Positions 1 to 9,554 of a stretch of 64,000 bases of DNA are shown here, piece by piece. Source of the stretch: Lactiplantibacillus mudanjiangensis. Its GTDB lineage: Bacteria; Bacillota; Bacilli; Lactobacillales; Lactobacillaceae. The translations under genes were made by a program, and so were the position numbers. The stretch's first letter is position 1; the number at the start of each line of letters is the position of its first letter. The DNA lies in the NCBI RefSeq assembly GCF_005405385.1, contig NZ_BJDY01000004.1:496001-560000 (forward strand), written 5' to 3'. The notes under the pieces are model-generated. The model did no database searches. It was not told the DNA's origin and was given only the letters and a program-made list of their open reading frames with translations.

Positions 1-24
1 GATCCTTATTTTATTATAGAAACG

Positions 25-52
25 TTGACAAATCTTAGGATAATGTTAAATT
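25..52 (+). promoter_or_regulatory. Candidate promoter of the polysaccharide cluster
   Basis: A perfect -35 hexamer TTGACA lies at 25-30, and a weak -10 (TAAATT, 47-52) follows with a 16-base spacer. The first gene begins at 297, so transcripts from here would carry a leader of about 240 bases. I see no known riboswitch, no coding region and no clear terminator in 53-296. The true promoter may also lie before the window. Confidence 0.4.
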
Positions 53-296
53 TTAGTTTTATGGGGATGTGATTGATCACCGGTAATAGATGTTATCGTG
101 GGCTACTCACATTCTAAATGGTACTCTGGAAAATTTGACGTCGTCTTAGGTGTGGAAACTTAAGTAGTATGGCTTAGAATCATTCCTGCAATTTAGCACT
201 AGTTGCTCTTAAATGGAAGAATAACCGGTTTGTAGGGACTATTGAAATACCAAAAAGCAGTGAAAGTATAAGCTATTTTAAAAGGAGTGTTACATA

Positions 297-1220
297 GTGA
301 AAGCTTTGGTAACTGGTGGTGCTGGCTTTATCGGGTCACACTTAGTAGATCGCCTGGTAAATCAGGGGATAGAGGTAGTAGTTGTTGATGATTTATCAAT
401 GGGAAATATTAAGAATATTAAAAATCGGAATTTAGTTACTATTTATGTTGAAGATGTATGTAATGAACAATTTATGCAACGGTTGTTAAAACAAGAAAAG
501 TTTGATTATATTTATTTTCTAGCAGCGGTGGCAAGTGTAGCTGATTCAATCGATCGTCCGAGCGAAACACATGAAATTAATCATAATGCAGTGTTACAAA
601 CGTTGGAATTTATTCGTGTTTCTAAATTAAAAATCAAACAATTTCTATTTACATCTTCCGCAGCAGTGTACGGTAATTTACCTGATCTTCCTAAAAAAGA
701 AACTTCGTGTGTTGATCCTATATCACCATATGCTATTGATAAGTATGCTACTGAGCGCTACGTTTTAGCGTATGATGCTTTGTATAATATACCGACGGTT
801 TGTGTGCGCTTCTTTAATGTGTATGGTCCGGGTCAAAATCCAACATCACCATATTCAGGTGTGTTATCTATTTTAACGGATTGCTTAAAAAATAATAAGT
901 TGTTCACTCTATTTGGTGATGGATTGCAAACAAGGGATTTTATTTACGTTGAAGATGTTATTCAAGCACTTTGGTTGATTACTGAAAGTGATGCGCATCG
1001 GCAAGTCTTTAATGTTGCAAATGGTCGTGAAATAACTCTCAATGATATTATTCAAACATATGAAAAGATTGCCGGACATAAGTTATCGATATGTAAAGAA
1101 ACAGGTCGAGATGGTGAGGTAAAACGTTCATTGGCCAACATTGATAAACTAACTAGTTTAGGGTACTCGGCAAAGTGGTCATTAAAAAAGGGTTTGAGTG
1201 AATATTGGAAGGGAGTTTAA
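297..1220 (+). CDS. NAD-dependent epimerase/dehydratase (UDP-sugar epimerase type)
   Basis: Extended short-chain dehydrogenase that should interconvert or dehydrate a nucleotide sugar for the polysaccharide genes that follow. The protein (307 aa) starts with the Rossmann motif GGAGFIG (residues 7-13) and carries the catalytic pair Y-x3-K in PYAIDKYA near residue 147, followed by the typical FFNVYGPGQ segment. Length matches UDP-glucose/UDP-GlcNAc 4-epimerases (about 310-330 aa). The GTG start is preceded by AAAGGAGTG (281-289). It heads an apparent operon, and the next gene starts just past its stop. The exact substrate cannot be told from sequence. Codon use is A+T-rich like the rest of the cluster, unlike the genes after 10 kb. 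Confidence 0.85.
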   Translation: MKALVTGGAGFIGSHLVDRLVNQGIEVVVVDDLSMGNIKNIKNRNLVTIYVEDVCNEQFMQRLLKQEKFDYIYFLAAVASVADSIDRPSETHEINHNAVLQTLEFIRVSKLKIKQFLFTSSAAVYGNLPDLPKKETSCVDPISPYAIDKYATERYVLAYDALYNIPTVCVRFFNVYGPGQNPTSPYSGVLSILTDCLKNNKLFTLFGDGLQTRDFIYVEDVIQALWLITESDAHRQVFNVANGREITLNDIIQTYEKIAGHKLSICKETGRDGEVKRSLANIDKLTSLGYSAKWSLKKGLSEYWKGV

Positions 1221-1221
1221 C

Positions 1222-1905
1222 ATGCGACAAGTCGAAGTCATTAAGCAACCTGTTAAAGTTGGTGAAAAATTGACAGTTCAATCTAATTATAAGTTTATCA
1301 ACAAAATAGGAACTCCAGTATCTGGACGTGGCTTGATTGTTAAAAGGGTTTTTGATTTGTGTGTTGGACTGGTCGGAATTGTGTTGAGTAGTCCGTTAAT
1401 TATTATTTTTGCAATAGCAGTTAAAATTACGTCTGCAGGACCAGCTTTTTATAGACAAGAACGAGTTGGTCTAATGGGTAAAAATTTTAAATTAATCAAA
1501 TTACGTTCTATGTATCAGGATGCGGAAGCAAGAACTGGAGCAGTTTGGGCTCGTAAAAATGATGCTAGAATCACGCCTGTTGGGCGTTTTATGCGTAAGA
1601 CGCGTATTGATGAATTGCCACAATTCTTGAATGTCTTGAAGGGGGATATGAGCCTCGTAGGTCCACGTCCGGAGCGGCCAATTTTGACTGAACAGTTTAG
1701 TCAAGAATTTGTAGATTTCCCTCAACGTTTGCGGATTATTCCTGGAATAACGGGCTATGCTCAAATTAACGGTGGGTATGATATTACACCGGAAGAAAAA
1801 TGTAAATTAGATAATTATTATATTGAACATTATTCACTTTGGTTTGACATCAAATTACTCATCGGTACTGTGAAAATTGTTTTTACAGGGGAAGGTGCAC
1901 GGTGA
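1222..1905 (+). CDS. Priming glycosyltransferase, bacterial sugar transferase family (undecaprenyl-phosphate sugar-1-phosphate transferase)
   Basis: Membrane enzyme that loads the first sugar-1-phosphate onto undecaprenyl phosphate, starting the repeat unit. The 227-aa protein has one N-terminal membrane helix (about residues 43-68) after [11 protein letters not shown], then the family signatures [26 protein letters not shown] and PGITGYAQ. Only the short C-terminal catalytic form is present, as in WbaP/CpsE core domains. I chose ATG 1222 because AAGGGAG (1209-1215) precedes it; the longer frame opening at 1198 would lie inside the upstream gene. Its last bases overlap the next gene (GTGA), implying translational coupling. 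Sugar specificity (Glc, Gal or GalNAc) is not readable. Confidence 0.9.
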   Translation: MRQVEVIKQPVKVGEKLTVQSNYKFINKIGTPVSGRGLIVKRVFDLCVGLVGIVLSSPLIIIFAIAVKITSAGPAFYRQERVGLMGKNFKLIKLRSMYQDAEARTGAVWARKNDARITPVGRFMRKTRIDELPQFLNVLKGDMSLVGPRPERPILTEQFSQEFVDFPQRLRIIPGITGYAQINGGYDITPEEKCKLDNYYIEHYSLWFDIKLLIGTVKIVFTGEGAR

Positions 1906-2747
1906 AATTTGCGAATGTTTCAGTATTAATGTCTGTATACAATCTTGAAAGCCCTAAAAATTTTCGTGAAGCACTGAATAGTATGATTAATCAAACATAT
2001 ATTCCACGACAATTTGTCATTGTTAGAGATGGTGAATTGGGACGGGATCTAGACAAAGTTTTAAATGATTTTTTTGAGGAGTTTAAGGATTTTGTTAATA
2101 TAACTATCGTTAAGCTCAATCAGCAGGTTAGTTTAGGCAATGCTTTGAATGCGGGACTACTTGTTTGTGAGTACCCTTTAATTGCACGTATGGATAGTGA
2201 TGATCATGCAATTTCAAATCGGATTGAACTACAAACTCTTTTTTTTCAACAAGAAAAAAAGGTTAAAGTGTTGGGTGCGCAAATTCAAGAATTTACAGAT
2301 ACTTGGGAGCACCCCAATGGAAGTAGGAATGTTCCAATACATTCGGATCAAATTAAAAGGTTTTCAAAAACAAGAAATCCATTAAATCATATGACAGTTA
2401 TGTTTAGAAGAGATTTTATAAAAAAAGAAATGCATGGGTATCGTGATATTGTGGGATTTGAGGATTACGATTTATGGCTCAGAGTGTTAAAGCGTCAAAG
2501 TGATGGGGTGGCTAATTTACCACAAATATTGGTGGCTGCCAGAACGAGTAGTCTGCAAAAGAGACGTGGCGGAGTAAAGTATGTTAGACAAAATGCAATA
2601 GCAAGATGGTCCTTTTATCGAGATAAACTTATCTCTTTTCGCCATTTTATTATTACTCTGAGTGTAGGTACCATTGTGGGGCTTTCTTCAAGTCGTTTCC
2701 GAATGTTCCTGTATAAGAAAGTTTTGCGCAAAAATCAACTTTATTAG
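1902..2747 (+). CDS. Family 2 glycosyltransferase
   Basis: Cytoplasmic GT-A fold transferase that would add a sugar to the lipid-linked repeat unit. The 281-aa protein opens with VSVLMSVYN, has the nucleotide/metal-binding acidic cluster RMDSDDHA near residue 96, and an ED-x-D-W segment (EDYDLWLRVL) near residue 187 typical of GT2 catalytic bases. A short hydrophobic stretch near the C-terminus may hold it at the membrane. The start is GTG at 1902, overlapping the previous stop, with GGGGAAGG just upstream. Donor and acceptor are unknown. Confidence 0.85.
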   Translation: MKFANVSVLMSVYNLESPKNFREALNSMINQTYIPRQFVIVRDGELGRDLDKVLNDFFEEFKDFVNITIVKLNQQVSLGNALNAGLLVCEYPLIARMDSDDHAISNRIELQTLFFQQEKKVKVLGAQIQEFTDTWEHPNGSRNVPIHSDQIKRFSKTRNPLNHMTVMFRRDFIKKEMHGYRDIVGFEDYDLWLRVLKRQSDGVANLPQILVAARTSSLQKRRGGVKYVRQNAIARWSFYRDKLISFRHFIITLSVGTIVGLSSSRFRMFLYKKVLRKNQLY

Positions 2748-2778
2748 ATAAGTATAATATTTTGAGAAAGAGTTTAAA

Positions 2779-3717
2779 ATGAAACTTTTGAGATCTTTAA
2801 AAAAAAATAAAATCATTCAAATGATTTTATCTTATGTCCGTATCATCTATTTTTTCCCTTATTTATATTATGTATCAAAGGAAAAGTTCGAGGTTAGTTC
2901 CCCATTAGAAACGGTAAAAAAAATAAGTAGTAAAAAAAATTCTGTAACCAGGTTTGGAGACGGAGAATTTAATATCATTTTTAGGAGCAAGGGTACTGGA
3001 TTTCAAGCATACAATGAGCAATTAAGTAATGATTTAAAAAAAGTGTTAAAAGAAGATAACGATCGTTTTGTACAGGTTGCTATACCGCATGGATATAATA
3101 GTACTAAAATAGACCGATTTCGAGTAAAAACATTTTGGTGGTCTTATGTTGTGAGAAAACATAGGGATATTCAGCAATTTCAAAGTTGGACTGCTCATAA
3201 AAAGTATCTAGATGCTAGCTTTACTCGTGTAATAACTGAACTAGATGATAGAAAAGAAATCCACTTAGTTATCGATGGTATAAAAAAAATTTGGCAGAAT
3301 AAGAATGTTTTGATTGTAGAAGGAAGTGGAACACGCTTTGGAAGTGGCAATGATTTATTGAAAAATGCACGTTCAGTTTCAAGAATTATTGCACCTGCGG
3401 CCAATGCCTATGATAGGATTGAGGAAATAAGAGCTAGTATTGATGAATTTATTTCACTTCAAGATGACTTGGAAAATGTAGTTATCTTAATTGCACTAGG
3501 CCCAACAGCAACGGTTTTAGCGAATGATTATAGTGTTAAAGTTCAGTCCATTGATATTGGTCATTTTGATTTGCAGTATGAATATTTACAAAAGGGATCA
3601 TATGACAGAGTTGAAATTAAAGATCGTTATGATAATGAAATGTCAGGCGGAGCTGGATATAGCTCTAATACAGATTCGAAATATAAAAACGAAATTTTCA
3701 GTGTGATTAATTATTAA
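2779..3717 (+). CDS. GT-D fold glycosyltransferase (SP_1767/DUF1792-like)
   Basis: Resembles the SP_1767 family of glycosyltransferases with a GT-D fold, best known as the glucosyltransferase domain of DGT1 acting on streptococcal serine-rich adhesins and also common in capsule loci. The visible family hallmark is VTRFGDGEF near residue 56, then PHGYNS and a later VEGSGTRFGSGNDL segment. The length of 312 aa fits single-domain members. Its place between a GT2 and a TagB/F-like gene suggests work on polysaccharide rather than protein here, which is inference. Very A+T-rich codon use. The start ATG has a modest purine-rich site (GAGAAAGAG) upstream. Confidence 0.75.
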   Translation: MKLLRSLKKNKIIQMILSYVRIIYFFPYLYYVSKEKFEVSSPLETVKKISSKKNSVTRFGDGEFNIIFRSKGTGFQAYNEQLSNDLKKVLKEDNDRFVQVAIPHGYNSTKIDRFRVKTFWWSYVVRKHRDIQQFQSWTAHKKYLDASFTRVITELDDRKEIHLVIDGIKKIWQNKNVLIVEGSGTRFGSGNDLLKNARSVSRIIAPAANAYDRIEEIRASIDEFISLQDDLENVVILIALGPTATVLANDYSVKVQSIDIGHFDLQYEYLQKGSYDRVEIKDRYDNEMSGGAGYSSNTDSKYKNEIFSVINY

Positions 3718-3734
3718 CGGAGAAAAGTTCACCT

Positions 3735-4961
3735 ATGAATAGACTGAAATCAAAGATTATTTATAAGATTAAAAGAAATATAAAACTGAAAGATAATATA
3801 AAAATATTTTTAATGATTATACAGTTTCCTGTGGTTTTAGCTGCTTTTATCAGTTCAAAATTTTATAAAAAAAATATATGGCTTATTGGGGAGACCGGAA
3901 ATGATGCGAAAGATAATGGTCTCGCCTTTTTTAGTTTTTTGGTTAAAGAGCATGCGGAGATCAATACGATTTACTATATTTCAGGTCAAACAGCCGCGGC
4001 TGATCATGTAAGAAATTTAGGACCAACCGTTGAAACTAATTCTTTTAGGCATAAGGTTGCGTTCATGTCTGCAAAGTATGTGTTATCTACTCATGATGGG
4101 TATTCGATTCCTTTTTTTGGAGCTAATTGGAGAGAATTTAAATTGGCTTATGGTTGGTTAGTTCCAGAAAAAAAATTTGTATTTTTAAATCATGGTGTTA
4201 ATAAAGATGATATGGTTGAAAATACAAAGTATAAAAGAACAAAGTTTGATTTTTACGTAACGACAACAGAGGATGAATATAGAGAGATGACTTCTTCCAA
4301 ATATGGGTATCCTTTGAATGATGTTGTGAAAACCGGACTTGCTCGTTACGATTTTTTGCTGGCTAATCGGGTTTCTTCTAAAAAAAAATATATTGTATTC
4401 ATGCCAACTTGGAGATATTATCTAGCGGATGTAGATGATGAGGCGTTTGTTCAATCTACGTATTATAAGACTATCTATTCGTTTTTACATGATCCTAGAC
4501 TAGATACGATACTCCATGAAAAAAAGTTGCAACTTTACTTTTTCCCTCCACACCATGAAATCCAAAAAAGAATCCATCTTTTTGATTTGTCTGGGAAAAC
4601 AATACAATCCATCAATACTGAAGAAACTAAGTTTAGTGATGTAGTGACGAATTGTTCAATGATGATTACTGATTATTCAAGTGTCATTTTTGATTTTGCA
4701 TACTTATATAAGCGTACGGCTTATTTTCAATTTGATCTGAATGAATATCGTGAGGGGCAATACAAGCAAGGATATTTTGACTATGATGAAGATGGATTTG
4801 GCCCGATCTATTCAGAAGAGAATGATTTAGTAAATGAAATTGAGAGAGCAAGTCTTATCGATTTTAGGATTGAAGAGAAGTATAAGAATAGAATTTCAAA
4901 AACTTTTACATGGCATGACAGAAAAAATTGTGAAAGGCTGTTTAATATATTAATAAAATGA
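3735..4961 (+). CDS. CDP-glycerol/CDP-ribitol polyol-phosphate transferase (TagB/TagF family)
   Basis: Belongs to the CDP-glycerol:poly(glycerophosphate) glycerophosphotransferase family, which moves glycerol-phosphate or ribitol-phosphate from a CDP donor to a lipid-linked acceptor. The 408-aa protein shows FLNHGVNKDDM (the catalytic-His strand) near residue 153, a FMPTWR segment near 224 and the C-terminal donor motif MMITDYSSVIFDFAY near residue 311. It is the short, TagB-like form without an extra N-terminal domain. Located inside a sugar polymer operon, it implies a polyol-phosphate decorated polysaccharide. The CDP-glycerol could come from TagD encoded at 38287-38688. Confidence 0.85.
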   Translation: MNRLKSKIIYKIKRNIKLKDNIKIFLMIIQFPVVLAAFISSKFYKKNIWLIGETGNDAKDNGLAFFSFLVKEHAEINTIYYISGQTAAADHVRNLGPTVETNSFRHKVAFMSAKYVLSTHDGYSIPFFGANWREFKLAYGWLVPEKKFVFLNHGVNKDDMVENTKYKRTKFDFYVTTTEDEYREMTSSKYGYPLNDVVKTGLARYDFLLANRVSSKKKYIVFMPTWRYYLADVDDEAFVQSTYYKTIYSFLHDPRLDTILHEKKLQLYFFPPHHEIQKRIHLFDLSGKTIQSINTEETKFSDVVTNCSMMITDYSSVIFDFAYLYKRTAYFQFDLNEYREGQYKQGYFDYDEDGFGPIYSEENDLVNEIERASLIDFRIEEKYKNRISKTFTWHDRKNCERLFNILIK

Positions 4962-5959
4962 AAAAAGAAAATTTATCTTTTGTGACTGTTATTGTTACTT
5001 ATGGATCAAAGGCAAGGTTTAGTAATCTATCTAGGACAATAGATTCTGCTTTCAAAGGTGGCACTACTAAAGTTTTTTTAATTAATAATGGTTGCGAATA
5101 TGACTTGCATCAGTGCATTGTTGAAGATTTTCCTACAGAGAAAATTGATGTTTTTGATTTTGAAGTAAATCAAGGTTCTTTAGTTGGTTTTCGAACTGGA
5201 TTAGAATTAGTATTAAAGGATTCGAAGGTTAGTAACAATGATTACGTATTAATTCTTGATGATGATGTTATTTTAGATTCACAGTTCAAAAAAAATTTTA
5301 TTTTTGTTGAAAATAAATTAAATAGCGTCCAACGTCATATTTGGTCACTGTTTCGTGAAGGACGGGATGGCTCAGTCTCAGAGAAATTTGATAAGAATAG
5401 CAAATATTATCAAAATAGTATTGCTGGATTTTCAGTTTTTCAAAGGTTTACACATTCAGTAACTATGAGAAAGGATAATCTGGGGCATCCTTTTTTTATT
5501 CCTTGGGCAGGAACTTTTATCTGTAAAAAAGATTTGGCCACTATTAAAATACCGAAAGTAGATTACTTTGTTTATGAAGATGATGCAGATTTTTCATTAA
5601 ACATTAGAGAACAAGGCTATGAAATTTATCGGAGCTACGATTTAAAATTACGTGAAAGCTCTAGTTCATGGTTCGAGAACGGTAGAAAAACAGAGTCAGG
5701 GTATAAGTTGTTTTATGATGTAAACAATAATCCTGGAAGATTTTTGTACAAGATTAGGAATAATGTTTTTTTAATAAAGAATAGGATGACTACTAACGGA
5801 TTATTATTTTATGTTAATATATTTATTTTTATATTAGCTGGATTTATTAGGTATGGTATTTTTGCTAGGCATGGTGTATCGAGACTCTTTCAATTGTGTG
5901 CGGCGGTTAGAGATGGGATGAGCGGTCACCTGGGGGAAAATAGAAACTGGAAACTATAA
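4958..5959 (+). CDS. Family 2 glycosyltransferase, galactofuranosyltransferase-like
   Basis: GT2 enzyme of 333 aa overlapping the previous gene by four bases (ATGA). It begins VTVIVTYGSK, has the triple aspartate ILDDDV near residue 98 for metal/nucleotide binding, and VYEDDADFSLNI near residue 205, an arrangement seen in bacterial GlfT-like galactofuranosyltransferases. A C-terminal hydrophobic segment (about residues 283-300) suggests membrane contact. If it does transfer galactofuranose, a UDP-galactopyranose mutase would be needed, and none is visible in this window. The specificity is therefore tentative. Confidence 0.75.
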   Translation: MKKENLSFVTVIVTYGSKARFSNLSRTIDSAFKGGTTKVFLINNGCEYDLHQCIVEDFPTEKIDVFDFEVNQGSLVGFRTGLELVLKDSKVSNNDYVLILDDDVILDSQFKKNFIFVENKLNSVQRHIWSLFREGRDGSVSEKFDKNSKYYQNSIAGFSVFQRFTHSVTMRKDNLGHPFFIPWAGTFICKKDLATIKIPKVDYFVYEDDADFSLNIREQGYEIYRSYDLKLRESSSSWFENGRKTESGYKLFYDVNNNPGRFLYKIRNNVFLIKNRMTTNGLLFYVNIFIFILAGFIRYGIFARHGVSRLFQLCAAVRDGMSGHLGENRNWKL

Positions 5960-5974
5960 TGGAGGTTAATTTAA

Positions 5975-7081
5975 GTGCTTTATATCAGTACAATGATTAT
6001 TTGTCTTGTAGCTAGTCTATTTTTGAGTAAAACTAAAGTGCTAGGTTTTCTGGCATTAATGGTGCTGGCATACTTTGCTGGAGCTGCTAATCCTCTGACT
6101 ACGATTGATTATCCAGTATATTTGAACCATTACAATTTGTTAGGTAGTGAAGTATCACCATTTGAAAAAGGATATACTCAGTTATCATTGTTGTTCTTTA
6201 ATCATGGATTTGATTATGCGAGTTTTAGGATTTGCTTTGCCTTTTTAGCGTGTCTAATACTATTTTTGGGTGTTAGCCTTTTTATAAAAAACATTGCTTT
6301 GTTTGCGAGTATATACGGATTAACAGTTTTTTTTAATGATGCTACCCAGATTAGAAACTTAATGATGATTTCTTTGGTTATCCTCGGAGCCGGGCTATTG
6401 ACGAAAAAAAAACGATCAATAAAGTTATTAGGAATTCTAATTCTGTGGTTCTCAACACAATTTCATGATCTGGGTTTTATTTTTCTTTTGAGTTTTGTTA
6501 TTCTTTATTTTATGAGTATGGCTTTACTGCATCGATTATATAAATATATAGTATTTACCTTATTCGGACTAGGTTTTATTTTTTCGGTAGCAGGTAATTC
6601 TTCAGTCGTTAAAGTTCTTGCATCTTTTTTATCGAGGTTTTCATCTAGAAGTGATTCGGCAGCTAACGTTATTAATAGTTTTGGTAGAGGAACCAGTACG
6701 CGTATTATTGTTTTTATGTGGATAGCCCTAATAATTTATTCACTAGTGTTAATGGTGTTGCTGAACGCTGCAAGTAGTCTGGATATTAATAAAGATAAGT
6801 TAAAAATATTGTTTATCGGTAGTAGCGTAAGCATGACAGTTGCATTTTTAATTGTCTTAGCTCCAGATTATTCTAGAATTTCAAGAAATGCTTTTTTATT
6901 CTTATTAATATTGCTTTGTATGGTGATCGAACATAAAAAGTTTCTTGTAATTAGTTTTAAAAATGCACCTAAAATCGTTTTGATACTGGCTCTGTTAATA
7001 TCTACGACCTATGTAAATACATCGATTTGGGGATCTGTTTACTACGATTCAATACCATATTTAGCAAAAATAAAAAAATGA
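5975..7081 (+). CDS. wzy: Polysaccharide polymerase (Wzy/EpsG-like membrane protein)
   Basis: Integral membrane protein of 368 aa with about ten hydrophobic helices and a loop containing many Ser/Arg residues (SRFSSRSDSAAN), fitting the EpsG/Wzy class that polymerises repeat units on the outer membrane face. Wzy proteins share little sequence; the call rests on topology, size and its place between glycosyltransferases and the Wzx-type flippase. The GTG start at 5975 follows TGGAGG (5960-5965). The coding sequence is strongly A+T-rich. Confidence 0.7.
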   Translation: MLYISTMIICLVASLFLSKTKVLGFLALMVLAYFAGAANPLTTIDYPVYLNHYNLLGSEVSPFEKGYTQLSLLFFNHGFDYASFRICFAFLACLILFLGVSLFIKNIALFASIYGLTVFFNDATQIRNLMMISLVILGAGLLTKKKRSIKLLGILILWFSTQFHDLGFIFLLSFVILYFMSMALLHRLYKYIVFTLFGLGFIFSVAGNSSVVKVLASFLSRFSSRSDSAANVINSFGRGTSTRIIVFMWIALIIYSLVLMVLLNAASSLDINKDKLKILFIGSSVSMTVAFLIVLAPDYSRISRNAFLFLLILLCMVIEHKKFLVISFKNAPKIVLILALLISTTYVNTSIWGSVYYDSIPYLAKIKK

Positions 7082-7097
7082 TCATGGAGGTAATCAG

Positions 7098-7955
7098 ATG
7101 AAAATTGGTTCTGTCATTGTAACTTTTAATCCTAATATTGAACAATTAAGACAAGTTTTAGATGCTATTTCGACGCAAGTTATACAGATCGAGGTTATTG
7201 ATAATCATTCTGATAATTTTGAACCAATTTCCATGCTGATTAATTTATATGATAATGTGAATTTGCTTAGATTGGATGCTAATCGTGGTATCGCCAAGGC
7301 ACAAAATGTGGGATTTGAAGTTTTAGGTCAAGATAATTGTGAATGGGTGTTAACCTTGGATCAAGACACTATAGTACCCAATAATTATATTCATCAATTA
7401 AAAGAAATTATGCCAATTGATGATGCCGGAATTATCACTGGTGCGTATGTTGACTTGAAATGGAATACTAAAAAAATTAAAGAAATTAGAAAAGTTAGAC
7501 GGCCCAATATTCAAGCAGTTGACGAAGAAATTTCATCAGGGAATTTGGTATTGATGGATGCGTGGAGAAAACTTAACGGATTTGATGAAGAGTTATTTAT
7601 TGATTATGTTGATTTCGATTTTGATTATAGGTTAGTTAAAAATGGGTATAAGCTTTATCGAGTAAATAGTGCTGAATTTCAACATGAAATTGGAAGTCAG
7701 ATTAAAGATAGTTGGCTGACTAAAGTGCTTTTTTTGAGTAAACACGAGCTTTTTGACCATTCGTCTATGCGACTCTATTATATTAATCGCAATAGATTGA
7801 TCGTTAGAAGACGATATCCAGAATTTGGATCGCCGTTCCGAATGTTTTTACGTGAATTACTAAATTTGCGTGAAATCTTTGTCATGTCATTTCCAAAGAT
7901 GAAAAAAATGAAATGTGCTATTGTAGGTATTGTACATGGACTGTTTTATAGATGA
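7098..7955 (+). CDS. Family 2 glycosyltransferase, rhamnosyltransferase-like
   Basis: GT2 protein of 285 aa resembling bacterial rhamnosyltransferases. It starts IGSVIVTFNPN, has WVLTLDQDTIVP near residue 91 as the acidic donor-binding motif, and DYVDFDFDYRLVKNGY near residue 173 as the likely catalytic region. The family typically uses dTDP-L-rhamnose, which agrees with the complete rmlACBD set encoded about 1.6 kb downstream; that link is inference from context. The start ATG is preceded by ATGGAGG (7083-7089). Confidence 0.8.
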   Translation: MKIGSVIVTFNPNIEQLRQVLDAISTQVIQIEVIDNHSDNFEPISMLINLYDNVNLLRLDANRGIAKAQNVGFEVLGQDNCEWVLTLDQDTIVPNNYIHQLKEIMPIDDAGIITGAYVDLKWNTKKIKEIRKVRRPNIQAVDEEISSGNLVLMDAWRKLNGFDEELFIDYVDFDFDYRLVKNGYKLYRVNSAEFQHEIGSQIKDSWLTKVLFLSKHELFDHSSMRLYYINRNRLIVRRRYPEFGSPFRMFLRELLNLREIFVMSFPKMKKMKCAIVGIVHGLFYR

Positions 7956-7967
7956 GGAGCTGAGTTA

Positions 7968-9473
7968 GTGAAAAAAAACGGTACACGTGCTTATGCCAGT
8001 AAAAAGAATGCATTGTATGGTGTGATATTTCAGTTTTTAACGTTAGCAATGTCTTTTATTGTAAGAAGTATTTTCATTCAACATTTAGGAAATGAATTTT
8101 TGGGATTAGATAGTTTATTCAAAAATTTATTGAATTTAATGTCTTTTACGGAATTAGGTATTGGTGTGGCAATTTCATCATCGTTGTACAAACCACTTGC
8201 AGATAATAATGTTGAACTGATTAAGGCGCTAATCCATCTATTAAAAGTTTTCTATAGATGGATTATAGGAATAATCATGCTTTTTGGTGTGATTATGACA
8301 GCAATTCTTCCAAGTTTAATTAATGGTGCAATGCCTGCAGGTGCTAGGGTTGCTTTTTGTTTGTATTTTTTAAATTCTGCGGCTACATATATGTTAGTTG
8401 TAAATAGAACGCTGTTGATCGCGGATCAAAAGGCGTATATAAACTCTATTAACCAATTTGTTTTTCTATTTTTACAACAAATTTTACAAATTATAATGTT
8501 AATCATAGGGTTAAATTATATTGTATATTTGGTCATTCAATTATTGGCCACTATTTTTTCAAATTTTTCTTTAGGTATACGAAGTAAAAAGCTGTATCCA
8601 TATTTAGCTAGTCCTTTAAGTACGAAGATCCCGGCTAATGTAGTCCGGGATCTTAAGCGGAATGTAATTGGTATGATTTCTGCAAAATTTGGTGGAATAG
8701 TACTAAATAGTACTGATAACGTCGTTCTCTCAATGTTTGTGAATTTAGCAACTGTGGGGAATTATACAAATTACACTACTGTGATTAATGGACTTACTAC
8801 TTTGGTGAATACTGCAATATCTGCAATTACGGCTTCAGTCGGCAATTTGGGTACGGAAGAAAATTATGAAAAAGAAAAAAAAATATTTTTTCAATTATAC
8901 TGGGGGAATGCGATTCTACTGATGAATATATCATTTGGAATGTACTTCTTTTTTAGTGATTTCATAAAAATATGGGTAGGATCTCAATATCAGTTGGCAG
9001 ATATAACGACACTTGCAATTATTTTTCTTTTTTTTCAGAATCAATTAAGGCAAATTGCGATTACTTTTCAAATTGCACATTCTCTGTTTTGGCAACAGCG
9101 ATATAAGTCTTTGTTTGAGGCAGGTATTAATCTAATATTTAGTATTTTTTTTGTGAAAGTTTGTCATCTATCCATTCTGGGTGTTGTTATGGGAACAATT
9201 GCAAGTAACTTACTTATCAATATTTGGTGGGAGCCACTTATTGTATTTAAATCAGGGCTTCGTAGCAATATGAAGCGATACTGGTATTCTTTTTTTGCTG
9301 TTAATAGTATATTCATATTGAGTTTAATCATCATATACTTTACTAAATCTCTTTTTGCTAATGTCTTTGTTTTGGCTGGCTATTATTTAGTATTTAGTTT
9401 AATCTTTAATGGACTAATGCTGATTTTTGTAGCTGATTTTAGAACATTAGTTTTAAAAGTTTTAAGAAGGTAA
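7968..9473 (+). CDS. wzx: Polysaccharide flippase (Wzx, MOP superfamily)
   Basis: Export flippase that moves undecaprenyl-linked repeat units across the membrane. The 501-aa protein has about twelve to fourteen hydrophobic helices and the N-terminal look of the polysaccharide-biosynthesis MOP family (SKKNALYGVIFQFLTLAMSF, then FIQHLGNEFLGLDSLF). The GTG start at 7968 has GAGGAGCTG upstream. It is the last of the A+T-rich cluster genes. An 81-base gap with no clear terminator separates it from rmlA, so some readthrough into the rhamnose genes is possible. Confidence 0.85.
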   Translation: MKKNGTRAYASKKNALYGVIFQFLTLAMSFIVRSIFIQHLGNEFLGLDSLFKNLLNLMSFTELGIGVAISSSLYKPLADNNVELIKALIHLLKVFYRWIIGIIMLFGVIMTAILPSLINGAMPAGARVAFCLYFLNSAATYMLVVNRTLLIADQKAYINSINQFVFLFLQQILQIIMLIIGLNYIVYLVIQLLATIFSNFSLGIRSKKLYPYLASPLSTKIPANVVRDLKRNVIGMISAKFGGIVLNSTDNVVLSMFVNLATVGNYTNYTTVINGLTTLVNTAISAITASVGNLGTEENYEKEKKIFFQLYWGNAILLMNISFGMYFFFSDFIKIWVGSQYQLADITTLAIIFLFFQNQLRQIAITFQIAHSLFWQQRYKSLFEAGINLIFSIFFVKVCHLSILGVVMGTIASNLLINIWWEPLIVFKSGLRSNMKRYWYSFFAVNSIFILSLIIIYFTKSLFANVFVLAGYYLVFSLIFNGLMLIFVADFRTLVLKVLRR

Positions 9474-9554
9474 GAGATTTAAGTAAATGCTTTTGAATAT
9501 TGTTTAGTTAAAAGAAAATATGCTTGATAGATTTTGAAAGTGAGGAAAGTTAAA

